A stretch of DNA of 64,000 nucleotides from Rhodovastum sp963709085 (GTDB taxonomy: Bacteria; Pseudomonadota; Alphaproteobacteria; Acetobacterales; Acetobacteraceae): the NCBI GenBank assembly GCA_963709085.1, contig CAVPVB010000018.1, positions 124,001 to 188,000 on the forward strand, read 5' to 3'. This document shows, one piece after another, positions 54,087 to 63,487 of the stretch (its first letter is position 1; the number at the start of each line of letters is the position of its first letter). A model generated the notes under the pieces. The model did no database searches and was not told the origin of the DNA. It saw nothing but the letters and a program-made list of their open reading frames with translations. Made by a program: the position numbers and the translations under genes.

Positions 54087-56110
54087 TCCATGAAATCAGA
54101 GCTCATCGACGACCGTCACCTGGCGCGGCGCGCCGTCATTTACATACGCCAGTCGAGCCCGCACCAGGTGCTCACCAACCAGGAGAGCCTGCGCTTACAA
54201 TATGATCTGCGCCGGCGTGCCCTCGACCTCGGCTGGCGCGAGGAGGATATCGAGGTCATCGACACGGACCTCGGCTTGAGCGGAGCTGCGGCTGTGCAGC
54301 GGGAAGGCTTCAAAGACCTGATCGCGCGTGTCACGCTGGGTCAGGTCGGCATCGTGCTGTCTTCCGAGGTCACCCGTCTCAGTCGGAACTGCTCAGATTG
54401 GTATCCGCTGCTGGATCTGTGTGGCTATCGCCAGTGCCTGATCGGCGATCGCGATGGAGTGTACGACCCGGGCTCTGCCAATGGCCGGCTCCTGCTTGGC
54501 CTCAAAGGCACGATTTCCGAGATGGAGTTGCACACTATCCGTGCCCGCCTGACCGCTGGCCTGTTGAACAAAGCCGAACGCGGCGACCTCGCGCTTGTGC
54601 TGCCCGTCGGCCTGATCCGCGACGTTGCCGGTGTGGTGGTCAAGGATCCCGACCGCGAAGTGCAGGCCCGCATCGAGCTGGTCTTTGCAACCTTTCTGCG
54701 AGTCCGCTCGGCGACCCAGGTGCTCCGCTGCTTCGACGAGGGTGGCCTGACCCTCGCCCGCCATGGCCGCCTCGGCGGTACGGTGTGGCGGCCGCCGACC
54801 ATCGCTGCAATCCTGCGCATACTCAAGAATCCCGCGTATGCTGGCAGCTTCGTCTATGGCCGCAGTCGCTCGGTGCGCACAGGTCCGCAGTTGTCCAAGG
54901 CACGCCAGAAAATACTCCCACGTGAGCAGTGGAGGGTTGTCGTGAAAGACAAATATCCTGCCTACGTTACCTGGGACACGTTCGAGAAGATCCAGGAGAT
55001 GCTGCGCGACAACCACGCTGAGTATGACCGCAACAAGACGCGCGGTGTGCCACGCGACGGCGAGGCGCTGCTGCACGGCATCGTCTACTGCGGCGCATGC
55101 GGCCACAAAATGGTCGTGCAATACAAAGCCGGCACACGCTACCTCTGTAACTACCTACGCGGACAGTACCGCACGCCCGTGTGTCAGTACATCCCAGCTA
55201 ACCCAGTTGACGCTAAGGCAGTTGCTGCCTTCTTCGAAGCACTCGCACCGGCTGAACTCGATATCTACGCACGGACGATCGCGACACGACACGAGGCGGA
55301 CTGCACGATGCTGCGCGCTCAAGCGCAGCAGGTGGAGAGGTTACGCTATCGGACAGCACTGGCTGAGCGTCAATTTGACCAGGTTGATCCGGCAAATCGC
55401 CTGGTGGCGGCTGAACTGGAGCGCCGTTGGGAGGAAACACTGCGCGACCTGCGGCAAGCCGAAGCAGCTCTGGTCAAAGCACAAGCGGAAAACGAAGTTC
55501 CCCTCCAACTGGATGATGAACTCCGAGCGGCGTTCGCCGATGCCGGTCGGCGGCTGCCTGAAATCTGGAACGGCGCGATCCTGACGACCGCCCGCAAGAA
55601 AGCTCTGTTGCGTTGCCTGATCGATAAGGTCGTCATCCATCGCACCGCGGCGGATATTATTCATATGCGCGTCGTCTGGCGCGGTGGCGATGCGAGCGTG
55701 TTCGACGTTGCAGTTTCGGTCGGCTCGCTTTCCGCATTGTCACGGCACGAGGAAATGGAAAAGCGAGTTCTCGAATGCGCGAACGCGGGTCAAAATGATA
55801 CGGAGATCGCAGCCGAACTGAGTGCTGCCGGCCTCCGCTCGCCGATTGTCGATGGTTGTCTCAACCGGCGTATAGTTGGTGTCGAGGGCCGCTCCGACGT
55901 GATCGCCCCTGCTGTGAGCGAGCTCTGGAGGCTCCCAGGAACAGTGTCGTGAGCGGATGGGGTCATGACCGAACCGCCTGAGGCGGTAATTAAGGGACCG
56001 TGCACCTCGGCAGCAGGCCGGCAGCCTGCCAGAATTGAGGGCAAGCACGGCGCCGAGCCCAACTTGCCAGTTCCGCTTCGACGCCGTGCCCCACACCGTG
56101 CCAGGCACGA

Positions 56111-56632
56111 ATGCAGGACGACTATCCTGCCAGTGGCGGCGTTCGTCTACGCCGCGTTTGCGACGACGGGCAGAGCGAGCCGCAGTCTGGCCGTCTTTTC
56201 CTGTGCGCAAGGTGCCGCGGTCAGGCGATCGTCTGCCGCTGTTGCGACCGAGGTCAGATCTACTGCGGTGCCGAGTGCGCGCGGCAAGCGCGCCAGGAGG
56301 CGCAGCATGCCGCCGCGAAGCGCTATGCGGCGAGTCCTCGCGGCAAGCGACGCCAGGCCGGCCGCTCGTGCCGTTACCGGAAGCGGCAAAGAGAAATAAT
56401 CACGCATCAGGGTTCACCCCCGTTGCCGGCGGGTGATCTGCTGCCGGCCGACGCGATGGTGACGCCTCGCGACGACGCCCTCCCGGCCGAGCCGCCCCGG
56501 CGGTCGATGGCGCACTGTCATTGGTGCGGCCGTCTCTGCCTGCCGCTGCTTCGCCAGGGGTTCCTGCGCCGTCGCGGTCACCGCCGCGGTCGTGTTGGAC
56601 CCGCCCGAACGGAGCGCAATGCCCCATGGTGA
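56111..56632 (+). CDS. Cys-rich zinc-ribbon-like protein upstream of istA
   Basis: The frame has LFLCARCRGQAIVCRCCDRG, then CGAECARQARQ, a basic stretch KRYAASPRGKRRQAGRSCRY with KRQREIITHQGSP, and a final CHWCGRLCLPLLRQGFLRRR. Three or four CxxC-type pairs suggest zinc binding; the basic part suggests DNA or RNA binding. Its stop overlaps the istA start by 7 bp. I recall similar proteins next to IS21-type genes in proteobacteria but know no function. The true start is unclear and may be near 56180. Confidence 0.65.
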   Translation: MQDDYPASGGVRLRRVCDDGQSEPQSGRLFLCARCRGQAIVCRCCDRGQIYCGAECARQARQEAQHAAAKRYAASPRGKRRQAGRSCRYRKRQREIITHQGSPPLPAGDLLPADAMVTPRDDALPAEPPRRSMAHCHWCGRLCLPLLRQGFLRRRGHRRGRVGPARTERNAPW

Positions 56633-58119
56633 CCCCGCCTGACATCGAGGCGCAGATCCTGCGCTGCTACCACGCAGAGAAATGGAGGATCGGCACCATC
56701 GCCGCCCAGTTGCATGTGCACCATGCCGTGGTGACACGTGTGCTGGCGCAGGCGGGCTTGCCCCGGCACGGCCGGCCGCCGCGGTCATCGAAGGCGGATG
56801 CGTATCTGCCGTTCATCCGGCAGACGCTGGAGAAGTTCCCAACCCTGACCGCCAGCCGGCTGTATGCGATGGTGCGCGAGCGCGGCTACCGCGGCGGCCC
56901 GGATCACTTTCGCCACCTCGTTGCCTGCCACCGGCCGCGTCGTCCGGCCGAAGCGTATCTGCGGCTGCGCAGCCTGCCTGGCGAACAGGCACAGGTCGAC
57001 TGGGCCCATTTCGGCCACCTGGAGATTGGCCGTGCGCGGCGTCCGTTGATGGCGTTCGTGATGGTGCTGAGCCATTCGCGGCAGATTTTCCTGCGCTTCT
57101 TCCTTGATGCCAGGATGGAGAACTTCCTGCGCGGGCACGTTGCAGCCTTCCAGGCATTTCAGGGCGTACCACGCGTCCTGCTCTACGATAATTTGAAAAG
57201 CGCTGTGCTCGAACGGCGCGGGGATGCGATCCGCTTCCACCCGACGCTGCTGGGCTTCGCCGGACATTACCGTTATGAACCTCGCCCGGTAGCCGTGGCG
57301 CGCGGCAACGAAAAGGGCCGCGTCGAGCGGGCAATAAGATACGTGCGCGACTCGTTCTTCGCAGCCCGAAGCTTCACCGATCTCGACGATCTCAATGCGC
57401 AGGCCGAGGCCTGGTGTACCGGCGTGGCCGCCGACCGGCGCTGTCCGGCCGAGCCGGCGCGTACGGTACGCGAGGTCTTCGCGGAAGAAGTCGTCCACCT
57501 GATGAAGCTGCCCGACAATCCCGCCCCGCTGCTTGAGTGTGTCGAAGTCAGGGTCGGCAAGACACCTTATGCCCGGTTCGATGGAAACGACTATTCGCTG
57601 CCCCATACCCATGTGCAGCGCACCCTGACCGTGCTGGCCGACCCGCTCGAAGTCCGCATCGTCGATGGCGCGGACATCCTGGCCTGCCATCTCCGCTGTT
57701 ATGACAAGGGCGCGCAGATCGAGGACGCCGCCCATATCCAGGCCCTGGTCGACCGCAAGCGTGCCGCCCGCCAGCACCGCGCCACCGACCGGCTGACGCA
57801 GGCAGCGCCCGCCGCCAAGGATCTGCTCGTCCGCGCCGCCGAGCGCGGCGCCAATCTCGGCGCCATCACCGTAGGTCTGCAACGGCTGCTCGACCGTTAT
57901 GGCGCCGCCGAACTGCAGGCCGCCATCCTGGAGGCGCTGGCGCGTGACGTGCCGCACTCGAACGCGGTGCGACTGGCGCTGGAACGTCGCCGCCAGCAGC
58001 GCGGCGAGGCGCCGCCGATCGCCATCGCAATGCCCGCCCATGTGCAGGCTCGTGATGTGCCGGTGCGGCCACATGATCTCGGAACCTATGACCGGCTCAA
58101 GGATCTGGCCGATGAGTGA
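56626..58119 (+). CDS. istA: IS21-family transposase IstA
   Basis: The 497-aa protein has an HTH start (AQILRCYHAEKWRIGTIAAQ), the first catalytic Asp in EQAQVDWAHFGHLEIG, LLYDNLKSAVLERRGD (second Asp) and GNEKGRVERAIRYVRDSFF (Glu). The Mu-like C-terminal domain includes YARFDGNDYSLPHTHV. ATG 56626 is set by the family start MVTPPDIEAQI. Confidence 0.92.
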   Translation: MVTPPDIEAQILRCYHAEKWRIGTIAAQLHVHHAVVTRVLAQAGLPRHGRPPRSSKADAYLPFIRQTLEKFPTLTASRLYAMVRERGYRGGPDHFRHLVACHRPRRPAEAYLRLRSLPGEQAQVDWAHFGHLEIGRARRPLMAFVMVLSHSRQIFLRFFLDARMENFLRGHVAAFQAFQGVPRVLLYDNLKSAVLERRGDAIRFHPTLLGFAGHYRYEPRPVAVARGNEKGRVERAIRYVRDSFFAARSFTDLDDLNAQAEAWCTGVAADRRCPAEPARTVREVFAEEVVHLMKLPDNPAPLLECVEVRVGKTPYARFDGNDYSLPHTHVQRTLTVLADPLEVRIVDGADILACHLRCYDKGAQIEDAAHIQALVDRKRAARQHRATDRLTQAAPAAKDLLVRAAERGANLGAITVGLQRLLDRYGAAELQAAILEALARDVPHSNAVRLALERRRQQRGEAPPIAIAMPAHVQARDVPVRPHDLGTYDRLKDLADE

Positions 58120-58864
58120 TCCCGACAGTCTGCGCGAGCGCGCCCGCGCGATGCACCTGCATGGCCTGCTCGCGCACTGGAGCGAAGTGGCAACCCAGCC
58201 CTGGCTCGCGCAGCTCATTGGCTGGGAAGAGCAGGAACGTGCCCGTCGCAGCCTGGAGCGGCGGCTGCAGGAGGCCCATATCGGCCGCTTCAAGCCGCTG
58301 TGCGACTTCGACTGGAACTGGCCGACGCGGTGCGACCGCGCCGCCGTCGAGGCGCTGATGACGCTCGACTTCCTCAAGGATGCCACCAACGTGGTGCTGG
58401 TCGGCCAGAACGGCCTCGGAAAGACCATGCTAGCGCAGAACATCGCTCATCAGGCGCTGATCGGCGGCCAGACCGCGCTGTTCACCACCGCAGGCCAGTT
58501 GCTCGGCGACCTTGCCGCTCTGGACAGCGATTCCGCGCTGCGCCGTCGCTTGCATTACTATGCCCGCCCGACGCTACTGGCAATCGACGAGGTTGGCTAC
58601 CTATCCTATTCTAGTCGATACGCCGACCTGATGTTCGAACTGATCTCGCGGCGCTACCAGAACAAAAGCACCCTGGTCACCACCAACCGCTCGTTCAGCG
58701 AGTGGAGGGAGGTCTTCCCCAACGCCGCCTGCGTGGTCTCCCTGGTAGACCGTCTTGTCCACCGCGCCGAGATCATCGTCATCGAAGGCGAATCCTACCG
58801 CGCCAAGGAAGCGCAGGAACGCAACGAACAACGCGCCCGCCAGCGCCGTGGACGCAAGCCATGA
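58112..58864 (+). CDS. istB: IS21-family helper ATPase IstB
   Basis: The 250-aa AAA+ protein has Walker A VLVGQNGLGKTMLAQNIA, Walker B LLAIDEVGYLSYSSRYADL and VTTNRSFSEWREVFPNAACV. It overlaps istA by 8 bp and the next gene by 4 bp, so all are translated together. Confidence 0.93.
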   Translation: MSDPDSLRERARAMHLHGLLAHWSEVATQPWLAQLIGWEEQERARRSLERRLQEAHIGRFKPLCDFDWNWPTRCDRAAVEALMTLDFLKDATNVVLVGQNGLGKTMLAQNIAHQALIGGQTALFTTAGQLLGDLAALDSDSALRRRLHYYARPTLLAIDEVGYLSYSSRYADLMFELISRRYQNKSTLVTTNRSFSEWREVFPNAACVVSLVDRLVHRAEIIVIEGESYRAKEAQERNEQRARQRRGRKP

Positions 58865-59100
58865 ACCCGCCGCCGCCACCCGCCGGCCCACCCCGCTGGG
58901 CAACCACCGTCGTCGTCCCTGACACCTGGACGCCCGAGCAGGCCCTCGCCATCTTCGAACTGCTCGACCAACTGCGCGAAACGGTGGCGACCCTCTACCT
59001 CGACCAGATCCAGGCTCACCTTCGCCAGGAACAAGGTGGCGACGGCACCGCCGCAGTTGGTGACGCCGACCTCCCCGCCGGCGACGACATCACGTTCTGA
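58861..59100 (+). CDS. Small IS21-associated protein
   Basis: The 79-aa protein starts MNPPPPPAGPPRWATTVVVP and has PEQALAIFELLDQLRETVAT with an acidic tail (VGDADLPAGDDITF). It starts within the istB stop (ATGA). The position is the same as the accessory genes at 33036 and 41665, but the sequence is different; only the DQLRETVATLY helix is loosely similar. Function unknown. Confidence 0.65.
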   Translation: MNPPPPPAGPPRWATTVVVPDTWTPEQALAIFELLDQLRETVATLYLDQIQAHLRQEQGGDGTAAVGDADLPAGDDITF

Positions 59101-60689
59101 ACCGCCGCCCAGTCGCCACCATTGGCCGTCGGCGTGCGCCACCTCCGCCGGCGCGCCCGCAGGCTTCTCTCGTCGCCGCCGGCCACGGGACCAGCCCAAG
59201 GCCGCCGGCGCTTGCGCATAATCCTCCACATCGGGCTGTCGCCATGACCCCGGCGGCCCGATCGCCTGGCGTCACATCGCCAATTCCGCACCGTCTATGC
59301 GCGGATTCAGACCGCCGCCAACACCGATGCGCAAGCAGGTGCTGCCGAGCACAGTGCGGGCCATCCGCTTGCGACACGGCGTCCTGCACACGTGGAGCCA
59401 ATCGCACCCGCGCCGCATCCCTGGATACTTGACGATTCCGCAGCTCGCGGTCCGGCTCGGCGTTGCCAGGCACTGGATCTATGACCGCATCCACAATGGT
59501 ACTATTGCGATCCTACGTGACAAGAGCTCGGGCTTGTACCTCTTCCCTGATACGCCCGACACCTTGACCGACTTGCAGAAACTCAGGACTGGCGAGGTTG
59601 AGCACCTCACTTTCCATCCAGAGACGGCTTCTTGAAGAGGGTATCAACATGCATGATCGAAATAGTCGCGTAAGTCCGCGTCCACTACCTCCCGCCGCCC
59701 ATGCTGCGTCACATGCCAATAGACCCGTCGGAGAGCCGTCTTGGCGTCCAGCCCGGGGCGAAAGCCGTACTGCTGTGGCAGCAGGTCCACCTCGAAGATG
59801 GGGCCTATGACCAGCACCGCCGCCATCTGTACCACGCGGTCGCAGATGGACGGAATGCCGAGAGGCCGCTGGCCTCCGTTGCTCTTCGGTATCCATACGC
59901 GCAGCAGGGGCTGGGGGACATAGCGCCCGGAGATCAGCTCCTCCCGCAGCGTTTCCAGCCATTGCTCCCGTCCCCGGGCCTCGATCTGCTCGAACGTCTC
60001 CCTGTCCACCCCCGCCGCTCCCGCGTTGGCGCGGCAGCGGAGATAGGCTTCCAGTAGGACGTCCTTGCGATAGACCTTGTCCCAGAGGGCATAGAAGCGA
60101 AAGGCTGGTTCAGCCTTAGCTTTCGCCTGTAGCGAGGTCTGTAGCTTCCCAACCGTTTCAGACGGCGTTGGTAAACTCATCGTCAATCACCGGGCTGTCA
60201 GCCCTTCCCTCGCTTGGGGCGGGACAGGGCTCCTTCCCTCCGCCGGCATTACCCGGCCTCACCGGTAGTACGAGCCCATCCGCCATCTGCGTCCGCCGGC
60301 GCTGGCCCTCACGGGTTCGCCGTTGGCGCGGAGGTGCCCCCTCCCCACCACGGTCGCAGACTTCCCTTGTTGCGCACCATTCATGTCCCGTGCGTGCTGC
60401 CATCACTACCCCGGTGGAATCGTTGACTGCATGTCTCGCTCACTTCACCAACGACCGCGGCCTTCCCCGTTGAAGCGGCGGGTCGGCTTCCACATTGCGT
60501 CTTTCGAGGCCTTCTCGATGTTCACTCACGTTGCGGCCCGCACGGTCCGCTGACCCCCTGCGGGGCCTTTTCTCGAAGTGCTTCAGGCCATTCGTCGCCT
60601 CCTGACCCGCCCCGAGTGCTTCCGGCTGGAGCGAGAGTTTGCCGGCCCGGATTTCCACCGGGGAGAACGGTGCGCCTTGGCAAGGCACA

Positions 60690-61119
60690 CGCTCCAACGA
60701 ACGAACCGCCCCTCCGGTACGAGTTTTGCGACGAAACGGGAACATCGGTTTTCGAAGGCAACTGCAGCGCCGCCTTGGCGCCTGGCGGCGGCCCAGCGCA
60801 ACCATCGCGGATAACAATCTGAATTCGTTATCGATCGACGAATTGTGGCAGCCACTCGACAGGCGCGGTAATCGTACCTGGCACCGCCGCCACCCGGTCT
60901 GCCCGTCATAATCGTTTCGGGCGACGCGCCGCGGAGGCCAGTCTTTCGCTGGCTTTGGCGGTCGTGAACGGAGAGGCGCTCGGCGTGGGCGCGCCTGCAA
61001 ACGGTGGTTTGGGAATCACTTCCATAATTGTAAATCGCGGTGCCCAGTCCCCAAAGCGGCCAGATGTTCCCGTTTCGTCGCAAAACTCGTACCGGAGGGG
61101 CGGTTCGTTCGTTGGAGCG
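60690..61119. repeat. 56-bp perfect inverted repeat, arms 318 bp apart
   Basis: Arm 1 (60690-60745) starts CGCTCCAACGAACGAACCGC; arm 2 (61064-61119) is its exact complement. Arm 1 is the immediate 5' exon of the group II intron. In one frame the arms read TNEPPLRYEFCDETGTS, which looks like coding sequence. The 318 bp between show no clear gene. Confidence 0.85.
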
Positions 61120-61130
61120 GTAATATGTCT

Positions 61131-61460
61131 CGTTAATTGAATCCGGCAAAAGGAATGTGACGCTGGAGACGACACAATCTCTGACAAAATTCCCCGCTCG
61201 TCACCCAGGCGATATGCTGGTCCTGCGCGGTACAACACGCGCAGGAAGAAAGATCAGACCGCCGCCAAACTGCTTGCCCGCGGCCCGTTCACGGATTATT
61301 GCAGATCGATCGGCTCTCGCACTTGCCGTCTGATTGTACGGACTGCGTTTGAGGTTCGCTGTCCAGATTTTATTTAACATCCGGTGGTTGGGTCACCTCC
61401 CGTGCGTGAGCTCCGATGACCCCGACCACCCTCCTGGCCAGGCTGCATCGGCCGGAGGAG
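61131..61460. other. Region without a recognised gene
   Basis: Short frames only. The last part (61370-61466) probably holds the promoter and leader of the XRE gene. Confidence 0.35.
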
Positions 61461-61466
61461 ATTTTC

Positions 61467-61748
61467 ATGACCGACACTACCATCGCGGGACAGATCCACG
61501 TCCTGTTCGGGCGCAACCTCAAGGCCGCGCGCCTCAAGGCGGGCCTGTCATCGGAAGAAGTCGCGCTGCGGGCGCGCACCACCGTCGGATACCTCGACCA
61601 GATCGAAGGCGGGACAACCTATCCCGACCTCGACCTGATCGGCCGCCTCGCAGGCGTGGTTGGCTGCGAGGCGTACCAGCTCCTGCACGATGATGCGCCC
61701 CGCCAGCACAAGAGCGGCGTTGGCGCTGCGGCGCCTCAATCACGTTGA
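61467..61748 (+). CDS. XRE-family HTH regulator
   Basis: The 93-aa protein has FGRNLKAARLKAGLSSEEVA then RTTVGYLDQIEGGTTYPDLD, a Cro/C1-type HTH. ATG 61467 is chosen for its strong GGAGGAG ribosome site. It and the next gene probably regulate the conjugation genes that follow. Confidence 0.85.
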   Translation: MTDTTIAGQIHVLFGRNLKAARLKAGLSSEEVALRARTTVGYLDQIEGGTTYPDLDLIGRLAGVVGCEAYQLLHDDAPRQHKSGVGAAAPQSR

Positions 61749-61885
61749 TGCCCGCAGCATAAAAGACACATTGGGAAGTTTTTCACCCGCGGCGTCTGGC
61801 GTTCCGCCGGCGGGTCGGTCAGATTTGCCTCTCATCGTGTGCACGTACCGTCCGTGCCACACATCTGGCCGGAGACTGCCCTTTC

Positions 61886-62197
61886 GTGACGAAACGAGAG
61901 ACCCGATCGGCTGACAAGAACGCCTCAGCCCTTCGCACAACCGCGGACGGCGAGGCGTTGCGCATCACCTTCGGAATCAACTTCAAAGCGGCCCGCATCA
62001 AGGCCGGCCTGACACAGACCGACATCACCGGTCTGACCGGGATCGCCCAGACCTACATATCGAGCATCGAGTGCGGCAAGCAGAACCCGACACTCGACAC
62101 CCTGGCCGCGCTCGCCGAGGCGATCGGTTCGGACGTGCGCACGCTGCTCAAGCAGCTGCCCCCGCCCGCCACCGGCCGAAAGCGCTCCCCGCGCTGA
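61886..62197 (+). CDS. XRE-family HTH regulator
   Basis: The 103-aa protein has FGINFKAARIKAGLTQTDIT then GIAQTYISSIECGKQNPTLD, a full Cro/C1 HTH, and a basic tail. The start is GTG 61886. The core is related to the preceding regulator, so the two may have arisen by duplication. Confidence 0.87.
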   Translation: MTKRETRSADKNASALRTTADGEALRITFGINFKAARIKAGLTQTDITGLTGIAQTYISSIECGKQNPTLDTLAALAEAIGSDVRTLLKQLPPPATGRKRSPR

Positions 62198-62220
62198 CGG
62201 CGGGCAAGGGTTTCATGCCA

Positions 62221-62237
62221 GCAGTTATATATACTGC
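62221..62237. promoter_or_regulatory. Palindromic operator/-10-like site upstream of trbB
   Basis: GCAGTTATATATACTGC is a near-perfect palindrome with a TATATA core between the second XRE gene and trbB. It could be an XRE operator overlapping a promoter. Confidence 0.45.
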
Positions 62238-62396
62238 GGTCTGAATTCCACAACCGCTCACCTGCGCACCCTCGTGGCCGCGCCGAGGCACAAACGCTTA
62301 CGGCGACGATCCGGAAGAAAGCGTTTGCTTTTAGCAGTTATAACACCTATTGCCTGAACCCGGCGCCCGCCCGGGCAAGCAGCTTTGTGAGCACCG

Positions 62397-63383
62397 ATGG
62401 ACCATGACAGGCCGCCTCCGCGACAGGAGCAGGCGCGGCGAATCGCGGAATCCCTGAAGCGTCAGCTCGGCCCGCATTGTGCGCTGCTGTCCGAACCCGA
62501 TGTGGTCGAGCTGATGCTCAACCCGGACGGCGCGCTCTGGCTCGACCAGCTTGGCCAGCCGATGCGCTGCGTTGGCTCGATGCAGGCCACGACCGCAGAG
62601 TCCTTCATCGCCACGGTCGCGGCAACGCTGCGCGCAACGGTCACGCGTGAGAATCCGATCCTCGAATGCGAACTCCCGGAGGAATGGCCGTTCGACGGCT
62701 CGCGATTCGAAGCGCTGCTGCCGCCCGTCGTGTCCGGGCCGGTGTTCACCATCCGCCGCAAGGCCTCGTCGGTGTTCACGCTGGAAGAGTATGAGCGCCA
62801 CGGCATCATGACCGCACGCCAGCGCGCCGCGATCGCCGCGGCCGTCGCCGGCCGGCAGAACATCCTGGTGGTCGGCGGCACCTCCACCGGCAAAACGACG
62901 CTCACCAACGCCATCATCGACCACATGGTGCGCGCCACACCGCGGCACCGCCTGGTGATCATCGAGGACACCGCGGAAATCCGCTGCGCGGCGCCCAACG
63001 CGGTGATCCTGCGCGCAACCGACACTGTCAGCATGCAGCGCCTGCTGAAAGCGACGATGCGGCTGCGGCCTGACCGCATCATCGTCGGCGAAGTGCGCGG
63101 CGGCGAGGCGCTGGCAATGCTCAAGGCCTGGAACACCGGCCATCCCGGCGGCGTCTGCACGGTCCACGCCAATCATGCCCGCGCCGGCCTGACCCGCATC
63201 GAGCAGATGGTCGCGGAAGTCAGCCAGACACCGATGCACGCGCTGATCGGCGAGGCGGTCAACCTCATCGTGTCGATCGTGCGGACCGATGCCGCACCCG
63301 GCCGCCGCATCGATGAAGTCCTCACCGTCAGCGGCTTTCGCGACGGCGACTACCGGTTCGTCACTATGGAGAACGCCGAATGA
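62397..63383 (+). CDS. trbB: Conjugal transfer ATPase TrbB (VirB11-like)
   Basis: The 328-aa ATPase powers assembly of the mating-pair type IV secretion system at the inner membrane. It has Walker A VVGGTSTGKTTL (158-169), the Asp box LVIIEDTAEIRC, MRLRPDRIIVGEVRGGEAL and the His box TVHANHARAGL. The length and order match TrbB. The next trb gene (trbC) is missing because transposase sequence starts about 100 bp downstream. Confidence 0.95.
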   Translation: MDHDRPPPRQEQARRIAESLKRQLGPHCALLSEPDVVELMLNPDGALWLDQLGQPMRCVGSMQATTAESFIATVAATLRATVTRENPILECELPEEWPFDGSRFEALLPPVVSGPVFTIRRKASSVFTLEEYERHGIMTARQRAAIAAAVAGRQNILVVGGTSTGKTTLTNAIIDHMVRATPRHRLVIIEDTAEIRCAAPNAVILRATDTVSMQRLLKATMRLRPDRIIVGEVRGGEALAMLKAWNTGHPGGVCTVHANHARAGLTRIEQMVAEVSQTPMHALIGEAVNLIVSIVRTDAAPGRRIDEVLTVSGFRDGDYRFVTMENAE

Positions 63384-63487
63384 GCCGTGAATGATCAAAA
63401 ACCGGTGGCAAGGCTGGTCGGGAGGGAAAGGCAGAAAGTTGGCGCGGGGGGATTCCAATTGTTTCGCGTTTGGGATTCCCTGCGGGC

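Larger units (their letters stand above)
55847..59323 (+). mobile_element. IS21-like element with five-gene layout
   Basis: The 3477-bp element has related ends (TGTCGATGGTTGTCTCAACC and the complement TGTTGGCGGCGGTCTGAATC) and a 5-bp duplication CCGAT (55842-55846 and 59324-59328). It carries a Cys-rich gene, istA, istB and a small downstream gene. It belongs to a different IS21 subgroup than the element at 39169-42190. Confidence 0.88.
54090..59635 (+). pseudogene. Large serine recombinase, split by IS21-like element
   Basis: The first 585 codons carry the catalytic domain (VIYIRQSSPHQ, serine S22; SSEVTRLSRN), recombinase domain (ILKNPAYAGSFVYGRS), zinc ribbon (CGACGHKMV, then YLCNYL) and coiled coil. 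The C-terminal HTH (PGYLTIPQLAVRLGVARHWI) lies at 59329-59635. Removing 55847-59323 and one CCGAT joins them in frame as LRSPMRKQVLPS, 687 aa. The present 5' part ends with a foreign tail at 55952 (620 aa), lacking the HTH. Confidence 0.9.
53689..59655 (+). mobile_element. Small serine-recombinase transposon inserted in the intron RT
   Basis: Without the inner IS21-like element it is about 2.49 kb and holds a small HPLFG-motif gene and a serine recombinase, the same plan as the unit at 28301-30917. The edges are set by the clean restoration of the RT frame. The bases ATCGA occur at both edges (53684-53688 and 59656-59660). An 18-bp palindrome containing GGGCATCAATTGATGCCC lies at about 53698-53715. 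Confidence 0.8.
52885..60186 (-). pseudogene. Group II intron RT/maturase, split by a serine-recombinase element
   Basis: The N-terminal 177 codons (60186 to 59656) end with VDADLRDYFD; the rest (53688 to 52885) starts with SIPHSTLMRSLSRRIADG and has GTPQGGVISPLLANCYF, VVNYADDFVICCR (YADD) and a maturase domain with LLRGWCAYFDQG. The two join without loss or gain to a 444-aa protein. Both halves are intact, so the insertion is probably recent. Confidence 0.9.
52747..60690 (-). mobile_element. Group II intron interrupted by a nested insertion
   Basis: The 5' end GTGTGCC lies at 60690-60684 (minus). Domain V at 52839-52874 (GAGAGCCGGATGCGG, GCATGTCCGGTTCG) and a 3' end near CTCAAGACCTAC at about 52747 follow the RT gene. 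Without the insertion 53689-59655 the intron is about 1.98 kb, a normal size. It differs from the intron at 31021-32962. Confidence 0.8.
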
